Shown piece after piece: positions 1-6,675 of a stretch of 8,070 nt of DNA; the stretch's first letter is position 1, and each line of letters begins with the position of its first letter. Source of the stretch: Clostridia bacterium (lineage in GTDB: Bacteria > Bacillota > Clostridia > Oscillospirales > CAG-272); the NCBI GenBank assembly GCA_017629925.1, contig JAGBWH010000121.1, positions 1 through 8,070 on the forward strand, given 5' to 3'. A program made the position numbers and the translations under genes. The notes beneath the pieces are model-generated. The model worked only from the letters and a program-made list of their open reading frames with translations, was not told the DNA's origin and did no database searches.

Positions 1-1241
1 GGCTGTGTAAAACGGGCCTCTAGCATCTCGGTGGCATCTCGGCGGAGCGCATTGAGTTTGCCTGCGGGCAAAAACAACCGCTCACCCAAAAGCAAGGTCA
101 CGTCCTCTTTTGCCAAAGTAAAATAACTATCTCCAAGTTTTGCCACACGGGAGATAACACCCTCCTCTGTGAGTGGCGCATTTTGCGCTTCCAAAGGCTC
201 GTCCCCTTCGACAGATACATGAATATCCCCTAAAAATAGTTCGATTTTAGAGGGGGTTTTGGGCAAAATCGTGATTTTTGCTTTGATAGGAACAGTTTTT
301 GGCGCAAAGGTTTGGGCTTCAATTTCTCTGGTGATTTGCTTTTGCGCTTCGGTGCGCACCCCTTTCATGTGGGTGTAGGGAGAGGCGGTAAAGTAGGCAT
401 CCGTAAATCCGTCTCCTCGACAGAACACCGCCTCCAGTTCACTTATCTCTTCTTTTGTTGCCCCTCTGTTTTCGTCGAGCAAACGACGATACAGAGACGT
501 GACGCGAAAGACATATTCGGGGCTTTTCATTCTCCCCTCGATTTTAAGAGACGCCACACCACTTTCAATGAGTTGTGGAACATAGGGCGCCAGCGCTAAA
601 TCTTTGAGACTGAGCGCATAGTCATCTCCATAAGGCAGGCGACAGGGTTGGGCGCATAAGCCTCTGTTTCCGCTTCTGCCCCCCACGGCAGAACTAAACA
701 AGCATTGCCCCGAATGGCATACGCAAAGCGCACCGTGTAAAAACATTTCTACCTCGGCGGGGCTGTTTTTTACAATACTTTCGATATCGCAAAGCGGTAA
801 TTCTCTTGCCACTACCACACGCTCTGCCCCGAGCTCACAAAGGGCATTTGCCCCCTCAGTAGAATGTACAAAGGCTTGGGTGCTGGCGTGAATCGGCAGG
901 GTGGGACATTCCCTATTCAAACGAGAAATCAGCCCCAAATCGGCGCAAATCAAGGCATCCGCCCCCGCCTCGTGCAGGAAACGGGCATAGGCTACCGCTC
1001 TGTCAAGTTCTCTGTCAAAAAGCAAGGTATTGACCGTGATATACGCTTTCACGCCATGTAGATGCGCATATAAAATGGCGCGTTTTAGTTCCTGCCGGTC
1101 AAAGTTTTGTGCCAATGCTCTGGCATGAAATGCGCTTCCGCCAAAATAGACGGCATCCGCCCCCGCCTGTACCGCCGCAAGTAGTGCCGTAAAGGAGCCT
1201 GCGGGCGCAAGCAGTTCGGGTTTGGTCGTTTGTCTTTGCAT
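1..1241 (-). CDS. U32-family peptidase-like protein, RlhA type (3' end beyond the window)
   Basis: The minus strand is open from an ATG at 1241-1239 to the left edge, giving 413 codons without a stop. An AAAGGAGA ribosome binding site (1247-1254) supports the start. The N-terminus has the family pattern PELLAPAGS (residues 8-16) followed by GADAVYFGG (27-35). A near match to the U32 signature lies at residues 165-183 (E165, F167, G170, C173, G178, C180, S183), then GNRGLCAQPCR at 191-201 and SLKIEGRMKSPEY at 231-243. Cysteines 173, 180, 196 and 200 are candidate iron-sulfur ligands. Residues from about 310 resemble the DUF3656/collagenase-like extension, ending in a LNALRRDA motif (397-404), so this is the long form. 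Known U32 members such as RlhA and TrhP hydroxylate 23S rRNA or tRNA using prephenate-linked chemistry; 'peptidase' is probably a historical name. The exact RNA substrate cannot be told. It is transcribed away from the operon on the right. Confidence 0.9.
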   Translation of the reverse strand, partial: MQRQTTKPELLAPAGSFTALLAAVQAGADAVYFGGSAFHARALAQNFDRQELKRAILYAHLHGVKAYITVNTLLFDRELDRAVAYARFLHEAGADALICADLGLISRLNRECPTLPIHASTQAFVHSTEGANALCELGAERVVVARELPLCDIESIVKNSPAEVEMFLHGALCVCHSGQCLFSSAVGGRSGNRGLCAQPCRLPYGDDYALSLKDLALAPYVPQLIESGVASLKIEGRMKSPEYVFRVTSLYRRLLDENRGATKEEISELEAVFCRGDGFTDAYFTASPYTHMKGVRTEAQKQITREIEAQTFAPKTVPIKAKITILPKTPSKIELFLGDIHVSVEGDEPLEAQNAPLTEEGVISRVAKLGDSYFTLAKEDVTLLLGERLFLPAGKLNALRRDATEMLEARFTQ

Positions 1242-1277
1242 GGCTTTCTCCTTTGCTTTTTTTGTGTTTTCTCCCCT

Positions 1278-1306
1278 ATTATACACACATTTTTGGTTTT
1301 TGTAAA
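1278..1306 (-). promoter_or_regulatory. Sigma-A-type promoter for the U32 gene
   Basis: On the minus strand, TTTACA (complement of 1301-1306) and a perfect TATAAT (complement of 1278-1283) are separated by exactly 17 bp. The -10 box lies 36 bp upstream of the U32 start codon, leaving room for a short leader with the ribosome binding site at 1247-1254. Spacing and sequence are close to the housekeeping consensus. Confidence 0.75.
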
Positions 1307-1375
1307 GTCTAAAACACGCCCCTCTCCCTTTTCTTTTATAAAAAATACTAATTTTATTGAATTTATTATATTTTA

Positions 1376-1404
1376 TTGACATCTGTTTTTTTTCGTGATA
1401 CAAT
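1376..1404 (+). promoter_or_regulatory. Sigma-A-type promoter for the rightward operon
   Basis: A perfect TTGACA (1376-1381) and TACAAT (1399-1404) are separated by 17 bp. The region just upstream (about 1336-1375) is almost pure A/T and could act as an UP element. Transcription would start near 1411, about 45 nt before the ATG at 1456. This is the only strong rightward promoter seen before the four-gene operon. Confidence 0.8.
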
Positions 1405-1415
1405 AAGAGTAATAC

Positions 1416-1428
1416 CTATATGATATAG
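1416..1428. promoter_or_regulatory. 13-bp palindrome in the 5' leader, possible operator
   Basis: CTATAT-G-ATATAG is a perfect inverted repeat with 6-bp arms and a 1-bp centre. It lies 11 bp after the -10 box, about where a repressor would block transcription initiation. Because the region is AT-rich, a chance palindrome is quite possible. No regulator is encoded nearby. Confidence 0.3.
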
Positions 1429-1455
1429 ACTCACATATTTGGAGGAGACTATCCT

Positions 1456-3408
1456 ATGTGGACGACTTGTCTGGTCCTTTCCATTGCGATATTTTGCGTT
1501 TTTCTGCTCTTTTTCCCCGTTTCAGCCGGCATTAAGTTTCTCACAAAAAGCGAAAAACGTTTCGCTTTGCGCCCCTCTCACCTGCTCACAGCCGGCACCT
1601 TCTGCGCCTCTGCGATTTTGATGTTTCCTTCTAACCACGTCCTTTATGGGGGCGGGGCGAAGGCCGCACTCATTTCCCTGCAAAACGCCGCGCGCTTTTT
1701 CGTTTTAGACTTTGACTATTCCGACATTGTGGGGCAGCTTCCCGCTGATTTTTCAGCAGATAAGCTTTTTTACCTGTGGTCAGCCATCATGCTTGTCCTC
1801 GCGCCTGTTCTCACGGTTGTGTTTGCTCTTTTGTTCTTCAAAAAAGCATGGGCATCTATGCGCCTCTTCTTCCGTCGCGGTCGCTCTATATACATCTTTT
1901 CGGAACTCAATGAAAAGTCGCTGGCTTTGGCAGACAGCATCCGCCATCACAAAACGGATGATGAAAACGATCGCAAAATCGCAAAAAAATATCGTAAAAG
2001 CACCCTGCTTTTCACCGATGTGCTTCGTCATGAAGACGAACGATCCGTAGAACTTTTGGCAAAAGCCGAAGCGCTTGGTGCCATTTGCCATCCCGCAGAC
2101 ATTGCCTCGCTTAAACTCTGGTTTGTGTCAAAAAAAGTAGACATTACTTTCTTCTTCATCGGCGAGGACGCCAACGAAAACCTCACCCAAGCCACGACCA
2201 TTATTTCGCAATACAAAGACCGTGTTTATCACAAAAACCAGCACGTCACCGAGACGGTCACCTTGGAAAATGGGCAAACCGAGCAAAGAACAAAAAAAGT
2301 GAAGATCCCCGTCCCCAACACGCGCGCCTATGTGTTTGATTACAGCACGGAAAGCGATTTGCTTCTCTCTAACATTGACAAAGGTTATATGCACGTATTC
2401 CGTGTCAACGAGATGCAGTCACTGATTTATCGAACACTCTACGAGGAAGGCGGAAAGTTGTTTGAAGGCGCAGTACAAATTGGAGAGAAAAAGCGCATTA
2501 CTGCCGTGATCGTCGGCGCCGGTCTGCAAGGCACGGAAATGTTCAAAGCCCTTGTTTGGTTCTGCCAAATGGATGGGTATGAATTGTGCATTCACGTATT
2601 TGATAAAAATAAAGATTTCGCCAAGCGATACACCCTTGATTTCCCAGAACTGCTGGACGAAAGGCTCAATGGTAAACACCGAGAAGGTGACGCCTACTAC
2701 GATATTCATCTCCACCCCGGCATTGATATCCAAGGTAGCGAATTCTCCGACGAAATTTACAAAATTCCCGAAATTACCTTTGCTTTTGTTGCGCTCGGCA
2801 CAGACAAAGTCAATGTGGAAACTGCCTATGAACTCCGCATCATGTTTGAGCGCAAACAAGCCAAAGACAAAGAGCAAACAATCTCCCCCACCATCCAAAC
2901 CGTTGTGTATAATTCCGACATTTGCATCGCCCTCAAAGACGCTAAAAACTATAAATCTCGCCCCTACGGCATCTCCTTTATCGGAGACCTCAAATCTTCC
3001 TTCTCTGTGGATGTCATCATTGATAGTGAGTTGGAAGAAAGGGCGCTTGAAGTGCAAATGCGTTATGGTAGCGAGGAAGATTTTTGGAAGTATGAATACT
3101 GCTATATGTCCTCTATGGCTTCCGCCGTCCATGCCAGAGCACGTCTGTTTTGCCAGATTCCCGGCGCTGATTTGCCCGAAGCGGATCGCACCCCCGCGCA
3201 AACCGAAATCAACTCTGTTATCGAGCATTGCCGTTGGGACGCTTATATGCGCACCGAGGGGTACATATCCGGCATAAGCAAGGACGGAAAAGACGCTGCC
3301 ACATTAGGCAAAATGCATCCCAGTTTGCGCATCTTTGAAGATCTAAGCGATGATGACAAAAGAAAGGATGCACGCGTCAGTTCAGGTAAAGGCCCCAAAA
3401 AAGAGTAA
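1456..3408 (+). CDS. Membrane protein with two TrkA-N/RCK-like domains and a C-terminal RyR-like domain
   Basis: This 650-aa protein starts at an ATG 10 nt after GGAGG (1441-1445). Hydrophobic helices are predicted at residues 4-22, 42-58 and 104-128. The positively charged loop at 27-39 suggests that loop and everything after the third helix are cytoplasmic. An amphipathic stretch at 68-85 sits in the outside loop. A first Rossmann-like unit (about 142-255) has the alternating strand pattern but no clear glycine motif. The second (about 347-520) has GAGLQG at 354-359 and an acidic residue, D383, where NAD-type folds bind ribose. Residues 588-638 fit the RyR pattern: H591, W594, GY 602-603, HPSL 621-624, L630, D638. 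The tail is lysine-rich. TrkA-N/RCK domains normally bind NAD(H) or nucleotides and gate transport; the ligand here is unknown. It is first in the operon, 44 nt before the ATPase gene. The membrane and Rossmann assignments are firm, the RyR call is moderate, and channel activity is inference. Confidence 0.75.
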   Translation: MWTTCLVLSIAIFCVFLLFFPVSAGIKFLTKSEKRFALRPSHLLTAGTFCASAILMFPSNHVLYGGGAKAALISLQNAARFFVLDFDYSDIVGQLPADFSADKLFYLWSAIMLVLAPVLTVVFALLFFKKAWASMRLFFRRGRSIYIFSELNEKSLALADSIRHHKTDDENDRKIAKKYRKSTLLFTDVLRHEDERSVELLAKAEALGAICHPADIASLKLWFVSKKVDITFFFIGEDANENLTQATTIISQYKDRVYHKNQHVTETVTLENGQTEQRTKKVKIPVPNTRAYVFDYSTESDLLLSNIDKGYMHVFRVNEMQSLIYRTLYEEGGKLFEGAVQIGEKKRITAVIVGAGLQGTEMFKALVWFCQMDGYELCIHVFDKNKDFAKRYTLDFPELLDERLNGKHREGDAYYDIHLHPGIDIQGSEFSDEIYKIPEITFAFVALGTDKVNVETAYELRIMFERKQAKDKEQTISPTIQTVVYNSDICIALKDAKNYKSRPYGISFIGDLKSSFSVDVIIDSELEERALEVQMRYGSEEDFWKYEYCYMSSMASAVHARARLFCQIPGADLPEADRTPAQTEINSVIEHCRWDAYMRTEGYISGISKDGKDAATLGKMHPSLRIFEDLSDDDKRKDARVSSGKGPKKE

Positions 3409-3452
3409 AAAAATAAAACATAGAAAATTAAAAAACGAGGAGATATTACCCC

Positions 3453-5549
3453 ATGTCAAGCATTGTAAAAGTGATCATTGGTTTTGACAGCCGTTTCGTG
3501 CTTTCATGCCAAGACGATTCCGTCAAGCCTGTTGAATGGCTGAAATCCCAACTCAAGGAAAAAATGCCTTCTGTGTCCATTACATCTGTGTCTCTGCAAG
3601 AATTGGAAGTGGAGCTGGATACCCAAGTTTGCTCTATTGACGCTTTCAGACAAGAAGTGGAACAATGGGTAACAGACCAGTATCATCCCAAAAAGAAGGT
3701 ACTGAGCTTCATCGTGGAAAATGGCGAAGCCACACCCGATGGCGCCGGCAGCGGCACTTCATCCGACATTCAAACGTTGCTGCACGCCCTCTCCGCCGCT
3801 ACCCCTGCGCAAACTCCCGCACCCGCGCCCACAGCTGAAACACCCTCCGTATCTCTTTCCGGCAATGGTTTTTCTGCAGAAGCCCCCGCAGGCACTCCCC
3901 CCACCTCCGTTGAGAAAACTCTGGCAGAGATTGACCAAATGATTGGTGGCAAGGCCTTCAAAGACTTGGCAAGAGAGATCGTGCGCATTGCCCCTCAAGT
4001 CATTAAATGCAACACCTATGATGTGTTCATCCATCAAAGTTACATTTTCTCCATCAACGAAGGTCACGGGCTGTCTGCATATCTGCAACTGCTCCTTGAT
4101 TTGCTGGGTGCTGTGCAAATCAACCGCACCGCAACCATCGGTCAGGTGTCCGAAGAAAAACTCGATCCCCCCGACGGCACCTCTATGGCTCCCTTCAAGA
4201 GCGCTCTGCAAGCCATGCGCCTCAACCGCAAAGGCACGCTCAACCTCGTTTGCATTGACATCAGCGAATGGATGACGCATATCAACACCAAGATGTTTAG
4301 AGACTTCCTCTCCGAACTCGAAAAGAGCATTGAAAACACCGTTGTTGTGTTCCGTATTCCCTTCGTGGAAATGGATGTGCTCAATCGCATTGCCGCAGGC
4401 TTGAGCGATTTGATGTTTGTTAGATGCATCTCCTTCCCTCCCTTCAACATTTCCAATCTTCGTGCATTTGCCAGCCGTGAACTGGAAAAATACGGCTTCC
4501 GCATGACCAATGCCGCATGGAAAATCTTTGACCATAAGATTGCCGAAGAAAAGAGCGACGGACGCTTCTATGGTATCCATACCGTGCAAAAAGTGGTGCG
4601 CGAAATGATTTACAAAAAACAACTCCACAATGCACACACACACAGCGACGACACCTTGGTCAGCAAAAAAGACCTCACAGGTCTTTGCAGCCAATTCAAA
4701 GACAATGGCCTCTCCGGCATGGAACAACTCAAAGGCTTGGTTGGCGCAGAAAAGATCGTGGAGCGTGTGGAAGAGATCCTGTCTCAAATCGAGCTGGCAA
4801 GAGCCAAGGATTTGGCAAGTCCGTGTCTACATATGCGCTTTGTGGGTAATCCCGGTACCGGTAAAACCACCGTGGCGCGCATTGTTGGTCAAATTCTCAA
4901 AGAACGCGGTGTGCTCCGCGTAGGCTCCTTCTTTGAATATGCAGGCAGAGATTTCTGCGGACGCTACATTGGCGAAACTGCACCGAAAGTGTCCAGTATG
5001 TGCCGTGATGCTTACGGCTCTGTCCTCTTTATCGACGAAGCGTACTCCCTCTACCGTGGCGACGATAACGACCGCGACTACGGCAGAGAAGCCCTCGATA
5101 CCCTGATTGCCGAAATGGAAAACCATCGCACCGACCTTGTGGTCATCATGGCTGGTTATCCCGATGAAATGGAAACATTGATGCGCGGCAACGCAGGGCT
5201 TGCAAGCCGTATGCCTTACATCATTGAATTCCCCAACTTCACACGCGAGGAACTCTTCTTCATTTTCAAACAACAACTCAAAAAAGCCTTCGGTTATGAT
5301 GAAGACCTGCTCACCACAGCAGAAAACTTCTTCAAAAACCTCCCCGAAGCGATGGTGACCTCTAAATCCTTTAGCAACGCGCGCTTTGTTCGTAACCTCT
5401 TTGAAAGAACATGGGCAAAAGCCGCTATGCGTTGCCAACTGAATGGCACCACCCAAATTCACCTCACCTCAGACGACTTCAACCGCGCTGCAGCTGAAAA
5501 AGAATTTGGCCCGCTCCAAGACAAACGCAAGACCATTGGTTTTACCTAA
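3453..5549 (+). CDS. CbbX/CfxQ-family AAA+ ATPase with degenerate N-terminal AAA module
   Basis: This 698-aa protein starts at an ATG preceded by GAGGAGA (3437-3443). Residues 1-90 form an unrecognised alpha/beta domain, and about 93-152 is a Pro/Ala/Thr-rich linker. The C-terminal AAA module (about 420-690) is complete: Walker A GNPGTGKT (465-472), a CbbX-type pore loop RYIGETAPK (504-512), Walker B VLFIDEA (524-530), sensor-1 region around AGY (567-569), Arg finger candidate R586 and sensor-2 R644 in NARFVRN. Residues about 150-410 look like a decayed copy: EGHGLSAY at 203-210 replaces Walker A with no Lys, CIDISE at 267-272 stands at Walker B, and GLSDLM (316-321) matches GLASRM (582-587) without the Arg. 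CbbX relatives are hexameric remodelling motors (rubisco activase, EccA of type VII secretion). No rubisco or secretion genes are in view, so the substrate is unknown; the flanking operon proteins are the best candidates. The protein is soluble, with no membrane segment. Confidence 0.92.
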   Translation: MSSIVKVIIGFDSRFVLSCQDDSVKPVEWLKSQLKEKMPSVSITSVSLQELEVELDTQVCSIDAFRQEVEQWVTDQYHPKKKVLSFIVENGEATPDGAGSGTSSDIQTLLHALSAATPAQTPAPAPTAETPSVSLSGNGFSAEAPAGTPPTSVEKTLAEIDQMIGGKAFKDLAREIVRIAPQVIKCNTYDVFIHQSYIFSINEGHGLSAYLQLLLDLLGAVQINRTATIGQVSEEKLDPPDGTSMAPFKSALQAMRLNRKGTLNLVCIDISEWMTHINTKMFRDFLSELEKSIENTVVVFRIPFVEMDVLNRIAAGLSDLMFVRCISFPPFNISNLRAFASRELEKYGFRMTNAAWKIFDHKIAEEKSDGRFYGIHTVQKVVREMIYKKQLHNAHTHSDDTLVSKKDLTGLCSQFKDNGLSGMEQLKGLVGAEKIVERVEEILSQIELARAKDLASPCLHMRFVGNPGTGKTTVARIVGQILKERGVLRVGSFFEYAGRDFCGRYIGETAPKVSSMCRDAYGSVLFIDEAYSLYRGDDNDRDYGREALDTLIAEMENHRTDLVVIMAGYPDEMETLMRGNAGLASRMPYIIEFPNFTREELFFIFKQQLKKAFGYDEDLLTTAENFFKNLPEAMVTSKSFSNARFVRNLFERTWAKAAMRCQLNGTTQIHLTSDDFNRAAAEKEFGPLQDKRKTIGFT

Positions 5550-5585
5550 TACCCCACACTAAAATTTTTCAAGGAGGATTTCCCC

Positions 5586-6065
5586 ATGGCTGATGCTAAA
5601 CAAATTAGACAAGCGCAGGAAGTGTATGTTACCCTGTGCGAAATGCTGGATGAAAGAAACTGGCATTATGAAAAAGATTTAGACGAACTGAATATTTCCT
5701 GCGGTGTGCAAGGCGATGACATTCCCATGCCCATTCGTATCACCGTTGAAGCAGAACGTCAAATCATTTTGCTCTTCTCTCACCTTCCCTTTGATATTCC
5801 CGAAGATAAACGTGCAGAGATGGCTCTGGCGGTTACCCTGATCAACTACAAGCTCGTCAATGGTTGCTTTGACTATAGCCCCTCTAAAGGCACTTTGCTC
5901 TTTAGAATGGTATCCAGTTTCCGTGACTGTGTCATTAGCCCCGACCTGCTCGCCTACATGATGGACGTATCCTGTGGCACCGTAGATGAATACAATGAAA
6001 AACTGCAAGCATTGGCAGATGGTTCTATGACCTTCTCCCAATTTAAAGTTAGCATAGATGAGTAA
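5586..6065 (+). CDS. YbjN-like small protein, first of a tandem pair
   Basis: This 159-aa soluble acidic protein starts at an ATG 8 nt after a strong AAGGAGG (5571-5577), 36 nt downstream of the ATPase stop. The pattern fits the YbjN / type III secretion chaperone-like fold: an N-terminal helix (residues 5-25), strands around DIPMPIRITVEAERQIILLF (45-64), the helix-start motif PFDIPEDKR (68-76), an INYKLVNGCFDY helix-strand turn (87-98), a strand LLFRM (105-109), and C-terminal helices. There is no signal peptide, membrane segment or catalytic motif. YbjN-domain proteins are poorly understood; the fold often binds partner proteins. Given its position directly after an AAA+ gene, an adaptor or chaperone role is inferred. 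It is about 45% identical by hand alignment to the next gene product. Confidence 0.8.
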   Translation: MADAKQIRQAQEVYVTLCEMLDERNWHYEKDLDELNISCGVQGDDIPMPIRITVEAERQIILLFSHLPFDIPEDKRAEMALAVTLINYKLVNGCFDYSPSKGTLLFRMVSSFRDCVISPDLLAYMMDVSCGTVDEYNEKLQALADGSMTFSQFKVSIDE

Positions 6066-6078
6066 GGAGGATTCGGAG

Positions 6079-6567
6079 ATGGCAGACGCAAGACAACTAA
6101 AAAAAGCGCAAGAGGTATACCAAACCCTCTGCGATGCTTTGGAAGCAAGACAATGGTCCTATGATAAAGACACCGAAAATCCCGAAAAACTGTATGTTCG
6201 TTTTACGGTAAACGGTGAAGATATCCCCATGCGCCTCACCCTGTTTGTTGATGCAAACAGAGAATTGGTGCGACTCATGTCCTTTATGCCCTTTAACATT
6301 CCCGAAGATAAGCGCGAAATATTGGCCATTGCCACCTGCGAAGCCAACTACAAAATGGCAGACGGCGGCTTTGATATGGACTTGGACGACGGCGCAATTC
6401 TGTTTAGAATGAATGCAAGTTACAGAAGCAGCTTGGTCAGCGAATCTATGATGCAATACATGATTTCCTGCACCTGCTCCACCGTTGACCGCTACAATGA
6501 CCTTTTCCTGATGCTGGGCAAAGGTGCCATTACCCTGAGCCAATTCATGCAAACAATTGGCGCTTGA
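6079..6567 (+). CDS. YbjN-like small protein, second of the tandem pair
   Basis: This 162-aa protein is a paralogue of the preceding gene product. The start is set at ATG 6079, not the in-frame ATG at 6058. Its AAGGAGG (6064-6070) lies 8 nt upstream and overlaps the previous stop codon (6063-6065). The resulting N-terminus MADARQLKKAQEVYQTLC also aligns without a gap to its neighbour's MADAKQIRQAQEVYVTLC. Shared landmarks are DIPM (48-51), PFNIPEDKR, the NYK helix, LFRM, STVDRYN and the C-terminal SQF. A short insertion near residue 33 accounts for the extra length. The stop-to-SD overlap suggests translational coupling, so the two proteins are probably made in similar amounts. The function is unknown; a heterodimer or paired adaptor for the ATPase is inferred. 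Confidence 0.82.
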   Translation: MADARQLKKAQEVYQTLCDALEARQWSYDKDTENPEKLYVRFTVNGEDIPMRLTLFVDANRELVRLMSFMPFNIPEDKREILAIATCEANYKMADGGFDMDLDDGAILFRMNASYRSSLVSESMMQYMISCTCSTVDRYNDLFLMLGKGAITLSQFMQTIGA

Positions 6568-6576
6568 TGCCAATTG
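6554..6576 (+). repeat. Inverted repeat spanning the stop codon
   Basis: CAATTGG (6554-6560) and CCAATTG (6570-6576) are perfect 7-bp arms around a 9-nt spacer. The TGA stop (6565-6567) falls inside the loop. The repeat ends 5 nt before the terminator stem. It may form a second mRNA hairpin protecting the 3' end, or it may be chance. Confidence 0.35.
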
Positions 6577-6581
6577 ATTTT

Positions 6582-6620
6582 GGGCTGCTTGATGATTTTC
6601 TTTTCAAGCAGCCCTTCTTT
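6582..6620 (+). terminator. Intrinsic terminator of the four-gene operon
   Basis: GGGCTGCTTG (6582-6591) pairs perfectly with CAAGCAGCCC (6605-6614), giving a 10-bp stem, 11 with the inner A-T pair. The loop of about 11 nt is T-rich, and a modest tail TTCTTT (6615-6620) follows. The tail is short of an ideal U-run, so partial read-through into the gene at 6676 is possible. On the opposite strand the tail would be A-rich, so it works only rightward. Confidence 0.8.
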
Positions 6621-6630
6621 GACCTATAAT
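6602..6630 (+). promoter_or_regulatory. Possible promoter for the second membrane-protein gene
   Basis: A perfect TATAAT (6625-6630) lies 45 bp before the ATG at 6676. With a 17-bp spacer the -35 position falls on TTTCAA (6602-6607), a weak match that overlaps the descending arm of the terminator. If real, the next gene has its own start site right after termination of the upstream operon. Read-through alone could also express it. Confidence 0.4.
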
Positions 6631-6675
6631 CTCGCAAAATTTGTTGAGTGAAACCGATTTCTATGAGGTGAATAT

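Noticed and set aside
1242..1455. Riboswitch or small RNA in the divergent intergenic region
   Set aside because: The span is mostly AT-rich promoter sequence with no extended stem structure or terminator; the rightward leader is only about 45 nt.
2419..3228. Long open frame on the minus strand opposite the first membrane protein gene
   Set aside because: It has no ribosome binding site or promoter, low-complexity His/Phe/Val-rich composition, and lies wholly antisense to a well-supported gene; it reflects codon bias.
1456..3408. Classical K+ channel or Trk uptake component
   Set aside because: There is no TxGYG-like selectivity filter, and the soluble TrkA protein lacks membrane helices; only the Rossmann domains are shared.
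3759..4787. 342-codon open frame on the minus strand opposite the ATPase gene
   Set aside because: It is a mirror of the codon pattern of the ATPase gene, rich in His, Cys and Phe, with no recognisable domain and no translation signal.
4827..5462. 211-codon minus-strand open frame opposite the AAA module
   Set aside because: It is antisense to the most conserved part of the ATPase gene, whose Walker and sensor motifs prove the plus-strand reading.
3453..5549. Rubisco activase (cbbX) or type VII secretion EccA assignment for the ATPase
   Set aside because: No rubisco, WXG100 or other ESX genes are in view, the EccA TPR N-terminus is not apparent, and the length and pseudo-AAA module differ; only the family level is supported.
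6058..6078. Earlier in-frame ATG for the second YbjN-like gene
   Set aside because: It overlaps the previous stop codon, has no SD of its own, and adds residues absent from the paralogue; ATG 6079 has an ideal AAGGAGG 8 nt upstream.
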